Shown here piece by piece: positions 42,165 through 46,179 of a DNA stretch of 46,179 bases. This DNA is from Promethearchaeota archaeon (GTDB lineage Archaea > Asgardarchaeota > Lokiarchaeia > Sigyniarchaeales > SOKP01), in contig JAEOSD010000004.1 in assembly GCA_016840545.1 (NCBI GenBank), positions 1-46,179 of the forward strand, written 5' to 3'. The translations under genes were made by a program, and so were the position numbers. The notes under the pieces were generated by a model. The model had not been told where the DNA came from, did no database searches, and was given only the letters and a program-made list of their open reading frames with translations. The first letter of the stretch is position 1, and each line of letters opens with the position of its first letter.

Positions 42165-42863
42165 TTATTGTTCTGATTTTTTTTCTAGAGCTTTTTTTGC
42201 AAATAGTCTTCTTTTCAATTTAACAAGAGATTTTTCCTCATCGTACTGTAATACATCAATATTTGCTAATTCATGAACAGCCCTCAGAACCATTGCCCCA
42301 GAAATCCCAGTAGTATTTTTTATTTCTTCACGTGTCATTTCTTCTTTATCGCCATGGAGTGTTAATAGAATTCTATAATGAGGCTGGCCCTGCCATATTT
42401 CCTGTATTAGTAACATAGTAATGGATAATAAAGCTTTAATTCTTTCAAAATTATATTCAGATTCTTCTTGATCTTGAGCAATTTTCATAAATTTTTTTAA
42501 CTCAATTTTTAAATTCTTATATTCATCTAACAATCGTAACTGTTCTCCAGTTAATTCCCCTATTTTTTGTTCTTTTTCTGCCTTTTCCGCTTCTAACTTT
42601 TGCTTTGCTAGTTCTAATTCTGCCTTTTCTCGCTCAAGTGCTTGTTTTTCAGTTTCTAGCAATCTTGTTGCTTCTTCAAGTTGGCGTTTTTCACGCTCTA
42701 AAAGATTTTTATCCTGACTTAATTGAGTTTTATCTTGTTCTAAAATAATTAATTCATTCTTAGCGGTTTCCAAAACATCAATAAATTTTTTAAAATTAGC
42801 TTCTACACTTTTAAGCGTTCCATCAATTATCTTTAAAGTATTTTTTTCAGACATTGGAATCAT
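42165..42863 (-). CDS. Coiled-coil protein with C-terminal winged helix
   Basis: A 232-residue protein. Residues about 25-125 form a continuous highly charged coiled coil with recurrent 'EREK-x-x-LE' and 'LETEKQALEREKAELELAKQ' heptads. Residues about 165-225 form a winged helix ('RILLTLHGDKEEMTREEIKNTTG', 'AMVLRAVHELANIDVLQYDEEKSLVKL'). A dimeric DNA-binding protein is likely, with the coil as dimerisation or sensor arm. It is divergent from an MFS transporter (58 bp apart), which may be its target. The ATG at 42861-42863 is used; a second ATG lies three codons in. Confidence 0.8.
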   Translation of the reverse strand: MIPMSEKNTLKIIDGTLKSVEANFKKFIDVLETAKNELIILEQDKTQLSQDKNLLEREKRQLEEATRLLETEKQALEREKAELELAKQKLEAEKAEKEQKIGELTGEQLRLLDEYKNLKIELKKFMKIAQDQEESEYNFERIKALLSITMLLIQEIWQGQPHYRILLTLHGDKEEMTREEIKNTTGISGAMVLRAVHELANIDVLQYDEEKSLVKLKRRLFAKKALEKKSEQ

Positions 42864-42921
42864 AATTTTTTTTTATCACTTATTTTTAATATATTCATTC
42901 TAATAAAAAAAGTTACTAAAA

Positions 42922-44148
42922 ATGGCACAAGGAAATAATTCTCATCGTTCACAAAAGCTAATTCTAGGAGTCTCAGTTCAAGTTTTTATAATGGGATTGG
43001 TTTCTTTTTTCACAGATGTTTCAAGTGAAATGATCCAAAGCATTCTACCTCTATTTATCTTGTTGGAACTTGGTGGAACAGCTGTAATTATTGGTTTAAT
43101 TTCTGGCATTACCACTGCTATTTCTAATATTTTAAAAGGAGTTACAGGTTGGTTGAGTGATAAGGTAAATAAAAGGAAACCATTTGTTATTGCTGGTTAT
43201 ACCTTATCAAATTTATCTAAACCTTTTATAGGACTGAGTCCATCATGGGAATTTGTTTTAGGGCTAAAAGCAGCAGATCGCTTTGGGAAAGGTATTAGAA
43301 CTTCTTCAAGAGACACACTTATATCTTATTATGCTGTAGATAAAGGTAAAACTTTTGGACTCCATAGGGCCATGGACACATTAGGTGCTGTAGTTGGCTC
43401 ACTTTTGGCTTTTCTTTTTTTATTTTTGACATGGTCATACTCCGATATTATATTCTTTTCAATCTTACCTGGAATTTTAGCAATTATTTTGATATTAACC
43501 GTGAAAGATGTTGATCCTAATGAAATTGATAAAATTTTAGGTTTTAAGGAAGAAAAACCTAAAGATGAAAAAATTGATAAAAATTTTATCAAATTAATTA
43601 TTATTTTGGGAGTTATTGAATTTGCTAGTTTAGATATCGCATTCCTCCAAACCAGAGCTTTAAATTACATCCCAGGAGTTTTTTTTATTCCTATCTTATA
43701 CTTAATTAGCAATGTTGTTTATGCTTTCTTTTCTCCAATAACCGGAACTTTTTCTGATAAAATTGGTCGTAAACCAATTATTATAATTGGTTTGTCGGTA
43801 TTATTAATCTCCTGTATTCTTTTGGCTTTTCCTATTGATATTTCTTTCTTTTCAATAATATTGATATTTATTATTTTTATTGTATATGGTTATTATTTAG
43901 CTTCTGTAGATCCCATTTCAAGAGCTTATATTGCAGATTTATCAGGGAAGAAAAAAAGGGGTCGTGCTTATGGATATTATTATCTCTCAGTAGGTCTTAT
44001 ATCTTTAGCAGAATCTTTAATCTTTGGTTTAATATATGATATTTTTTCTTTTACATGGGCGTTTATATATCTCTCAATTCTATTACTTATCTGTATTATA
44101 ATATTTGCCCTTACAGATTTCTCTAAAATTATTAAGAAAGAAAAATAA
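42922..44148 (+). CDS. Major facilitator superfamily transporter
   Basis: A 408-residue MFS permease with 12 predicted membrane helices. Conserved elements are 'LVSFFTDVSSEMIQSILPLFIL' in helix 1, the loop 2-3 motif 'GWLSDKVNKRKPFV', 'ADRFGKGIRTSSRDTLIS' in loop 4-5, and the duplicated second-half motif 'GTFSDKIGRKPIIIIGL'. The 'D-R-x-G-K-G-I-R-x-x-x-R-D' loop is shared with a bacterial/archaeal drug- or sugar-efflux-like subgroup whose substrates are unknown. The cytosolic central loop (about 195-225) is Lys/Asp/Glu-rich. It is convergent with pepT. Confidence 0.9.
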   Translation: MAQGNNSHRSQKLILGVSVQVFIMGLVSFFTDVSSEMIQSILPLFILLELGGTAVIIGLISGITTAISNILKGVTGWLSDKVNKRKPFVIAGYTLSNLSKPFIGLSPSWEFVLGLKAADRFGKGIRTSSRDTLISYYAVDKGKTFGLHRAMDTLGAVVGSLLAFLFLFLTWSYSDIIFFSILPGILAIILILTVKDVDPNEIDKILGFKEEKPKDEKIDKNFIKLIIILGVIEFASLDIAFLQTRALNYIPGVFFIPILYLISNVVYAFFSPITGTFSDKIGRKPIIIIGLSVLLISCILLAFPIDISFFSIILIFIIFIVYGYYLASVDPISRAYIADLSGKKKRGRAYGYYYLSVGLISLAESLIFGLIYDIFSFTWAFIYLSILLLICIIIFALTDFSKIIKKEK

Positions 44149-44171
44149 TAAAATTAACTTTTTTATTTTCA

Positions 44172-45431
44172 TTAAACTTCAGTCCATAATTCAGCTAAAT
44201 AAAGTATAACCTCAGCCGCTTTTTGTAAAGCTAAAGTGGGTATATATTCTTTTCTAGAGTGAGCTAATAATCCTCCTGTAAAAATATTTGGTGTAATAAT
44301 TCCTTTTGCACTCAATTGAGCTCCATCTGTTCCTCCTCTAATTGGTTGTGATTTTACTTTTAACCCTGCTTTTTCAATTGCTTTTTTAGCTAAATCAACA
44401 ATAATTGGCTTCTTTTCTATAAACTTTAACATATTTTCATATTGATGAAGAAAGTCTAATTCAACAACTAAACCAGGATAACGTATTTCATAAATTTTTT
44501 TTAAATTTTTTAGATAATCAGCTCGTCTCTGGTTATTTTTTGGGTCAAAATCTCTAATTAATAACCTGGCATTTGATTCCTCGGTTTTTCCTTGCAAATT
44601 TGATAAATAAAAATAACCTTCTCTATTTTCTGTATGCTCAGGTGATTCAGATTCAGGAAGTTCACTAAAAAATCTACTAGCAATTTGGATTGTATTAATC
44701 ATCAAATTTTTAGCATATCCCGGATGAACACTTAAACCTTTAAATTTAATAGTGGCAAGCCATGCATCAAAACATTCAAATTCCAATTCTCCCATTTCTG
44801 CTCCGTCTATTGTATAACAAGTTTTAGGTAATTTTTTCTCATCGATATTTTCAATACCTTTACCAATTTCTTCGTCAGGAGTAAAACATATAATTATTGG
44901 GCCATGCTTTAATTCTGGAAATTTTTTCCAAGCACAACAAGCGGCTATAATTTCAGCAATTCCAGCTTTATCATCAGCTCCCAACAGAGTATCTCCTTGT
45001 GTTGTAATTATATCTAGACCAATATATTCGCTTAATTGAGGTGAATCATTAGTAGTTAAGAGTAACTCCTTATCAGTAGCAAACTTAATTTCACTTCCAT
45101 TATAATTTCTATGTATAACAGGTTTTACATCTTTACCACTGACTGCAGAGGATGTATCTAGGTGTGCTAAAAAACCTATAGGATTAACGTGTTCAAAACC
45201 TTGATTTGGTGGAAGATAAGCATAAACAAATCCTAAATCATCTTGAATAACATCCTCTAACCCAAGTTGGTTTAATTCTTCTACTAATATCTTTCCTAAC
45301 TCAAATTGATTATCAGTCGATGGCAAAGAAGTAGAGCTCTCATCTGAGGTTGTCCAAACCTTAACATATCTTAAAAATCTTTCTAATGCATCATTTAATA
45401 AAAAATCTTGAATTTCTTTTGATACAACCAT
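44172..45431 (-). CDS. pepT: Peptidase T (tripeptide aminopeptidase, M20B)
   Basis: A 419-residue zinc aminopeptidase that removes the N-terminal residue of tripeptides. All five expected metal ligands are recognisable: His in 'GFLAHLDTSSAVSG', Asp in 'GADDKAGIAEI', Glu in 'FTPDEEIGKGI', Asp in 'YTIDGAEMGELEFE' and His in 'GGLLAHSRKEY'. 'PIRGGTDGAQLS' is the conserved C-terminal active-site loop, and the dimerisation domain ('FKGLSVHPGYAKNLMIN') is inserted as usual. The length is normal and the ATG clear. It fits a peptide- and amino-acid-using heterotroph. Confidence 0.95.
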   Translation of the reverse strand: MVVSKEIQDFLLNDALERFLRYVKVWTTSDESSTSLPSTDNQFELGKILVEELNQLGLEDVIQDDLGFVYAYLPPNQGFEHVNPIGFLAHLDTSSAVSGKDVKPVIHRNYNGSEIKFATDKELLLTTNDSPQLSEYIGLDIITTQGDTLLGADDKAGIAEIIAACCAWKKFPELKHGPIIICFTPDEEIGKGIENIDEKKLPKTCYTIDGAEMGELEFECFDAWLATIKFKGLSVHPGYAKNLMINTIQIASRFFSELPESESPEHTENREGYFYLSNLQGKTEESNARLLIRDFDPKNNQRRADYLKNLKKIYEIRYPGLVVELDFLHQYENMLKFIEKKPIIVDLAKKAIEKAGLKVKSQPIRGGTDGAQLSAKGIITPNIFTGGLLAHSRKEYIPTLALQKAAEVILYLAELWTEV

Positions 45432-45510
45432 TATTAATCATTCTTAGGTTTAAAGATATTATTAATAAATTTTCTATCTTCCTTTAAATTTGGGTTCTCT
45501 TTTTTTAAAA

Positions 45511-45537
45511 ATGATTTCTCACCTACCCCAAAATCAT
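45511..45537 (-). promoter_or_regulatory. Small hairpin upstream of pepT with G-rich loop
   Basis: In the 194-bp gap between the ECF-like gene and pepT, ATGATTT (45511-45517) pairs with AAATCAT (45531-45537). On the minus strand, in which both genes are read, the 13-nt loop is TGGGGTAGGTGAG. It could be a leader hairpin of pepT; evidence is slight. Confidence 0.2.
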
Positions 45538-45625
45538 GAGTTCTAATATTTTTTAAATATAATCGAAATAAAAAATTGATTTAATAATATGATAAAAGAA
45601 AAAAATAGAGAATTTAAGGAATAAA

Positions 45626-46179
45626 TTACCAAATTTCGTACTTTTGATCAAGTTTAGTCCCAAATACAATTATATAAGGAATAATTAAATCTAAGCCACT
45701 TTGCCAAGCATTAATTATCGGAGCTCCAATAATAATTGCCGTTATACCAGTAATTCCTGGTAAGCCCATAAACTCAAGTGTGATAGTATCAAGAAACATT
45801 GAATAAATTGTCAAACCTATTAAAATGTTTAATAAGAGCATAATAATAATTCGAAGTGCTGTACCTAATAATCCATAAATAATAATATTTCGGGGATTTT
45901 TCAATTTTTGACTTTTTCTTATTCCTTCTTCCTTTCTATACAATTTTAAAAACAAAATTGGGACAATTATTAAAGAAACAGTAGCTGCTAGTTTCATTAA
46001 AGGCCCTATAGGTGCTGTAGTATCAAATGGCATTAATCCTAATGCACCAATTACACAACATAATAATCCTGCTTTTTCCCCAAATAAAAAGAAACATGTA
46101 ACCCATATTAAAGATATTAAATCAATGATTGCAATCTGCCATCCAGGAACTCTTAGTAAATCAGTCAAAGTTGGAGTTA
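45626..46179 (-). CDS. Membrane protein, probable ECF transporter S-component-like (N-terminus outside window)
   Basis: The minus-strand frame is open through the right edge (codons before 46168 read ...TPTLTDLL), so the start is probably beyond the window and at least 184 residues are seen. Five or six hydrophobic helices are visible. 'VPGWQIAIIDLISLIWVTCFFLFGEKAGLLCCVIGALGLM' is the pattern of ECF S-components (RibU-like): a 'P-G' loop, then a helix with small residues and 'G-x-x-x-G'. A charged loop ('LYRKEEGIRKSQKLKNPRN') precedes a second half with 'GPIINAWQSGLD'-like spacing. The vitamin specificity is unknown. No EcfA/T genes are in view. Confidence 0.6.
   Translation of the reverse strand, partial: TPTLTDLLRVPGWQIAIIDLISLIWVTCFFLFGEKAGLLCCVIGALGLMPFDTTAPIGPLMKLAATVSLIIVPILFLKLYRKEEGIRKSQKLKNPRNIIIYGLLGTALRIIIMLLLNILIGLTIYSMFLDTITLEFMGLPGITGITAIIIGAPIINAWQSGLDLIIPYIIVFGTKLDQKYEIW

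Noticed and set aside
46168-46168. TTG at 46166-46168 as the true start of the right-edge membrane protein
   Set aside because: The frame remains open to the window edge, there is no ribosome site, and ECF S-components normally have a further N-terminal helix; the gene is more likely truncated by the window.

Overview
This AT-rich window (roughly 30% G+C by eye) comes from an archaeon. It encodes a canonical archaeal transcription factor B, ADP-forming acyl-CoA synthetase subunits, a FilR1-type winged-helix regulator, a tungsten aldehyde:ferredoxin oxidoreductase and archaeal-looking promoters. It also carries many genes of bacterial/eukaryotic flavour (GrpE-DnaK-DnaJ-ClpB, acyl-CoA dehydrogenase, several crotonases, SCP2 proteins, class II aldolase). 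That mixture resembles Asgard archaea (Promethearchaeota, Lokiarchaeia-like). The taxonomic placement is inference; no eukaryotic-signature gene or rRNA is present to fix it, and I found no tRNA or CRISPR array.

Layout. 1-60: 5' end of a crotonase leaving the window. 214-4387: AHSA1-like protein, a Cys-rich conserved protein, an amidase and a membrane protein. 4543-6532: paired E1 alpha/beta subunits of a 2-oxoacid dehydrogenase, without E2/E3 beside them. 6568-8755 (minus): methyltransferase, DUF4125 protein and a FilR1-type regulator. 8975-15239 (plus): a tight operon of small wHTH, acyl-CoA dehydrogenase, crotonase, SCP2 protein, second crotonase, small membrane protein and ADP-forming acyl-CoA synthetase beta and alpha. 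It reads as an acyl-CoA oxidation module that recovers the thioester energy as ATP. 15258-18719: scattered small genes, a metallo-beta-lactamase protein, a methyltransferase, a possible structured RNA and decayed coding DNA, including a short stretch resembling the C-terminus of ketol-acid reductoisomerase. 18720-24253: AOR, a hypothetical, pyruvate kinase, a membrane protein and a third complete crotonase.

25041-32320 is a protein-quality-control locus: grpE, dnaK, a zinc-finger-less dnaJ, clpB and then tfb. It is preceded by a good BRE/TATA box and a perfect 9-bp palindrome (ATTGTCAAT-N5-ATTGACAAT) over the predicted transcription start, a strong candidate heat-shock operator. 32390-34404: an amidohydrolase and class II fructose-bisphosphate aldolase.

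34407-42135 is the most unusual block. A geranylgeranyl-reductase/FixC-like flavoprotein with its ferredoxin diverges from a run of FAD-linked oxidase, two-CCG-domain Fe-S protein, second FAD-linked oxidase, small SCP2-like protein and CrtC/AttH-type lipocalin-fold protein. I propose it as a candidate isoprenoid/lipid redox-modification system. The window closes with a coiled-coil wHTH protein, an MFS transporter, peptidase T and a membrane protein resembling an ECF S-component that runs off the right edge.
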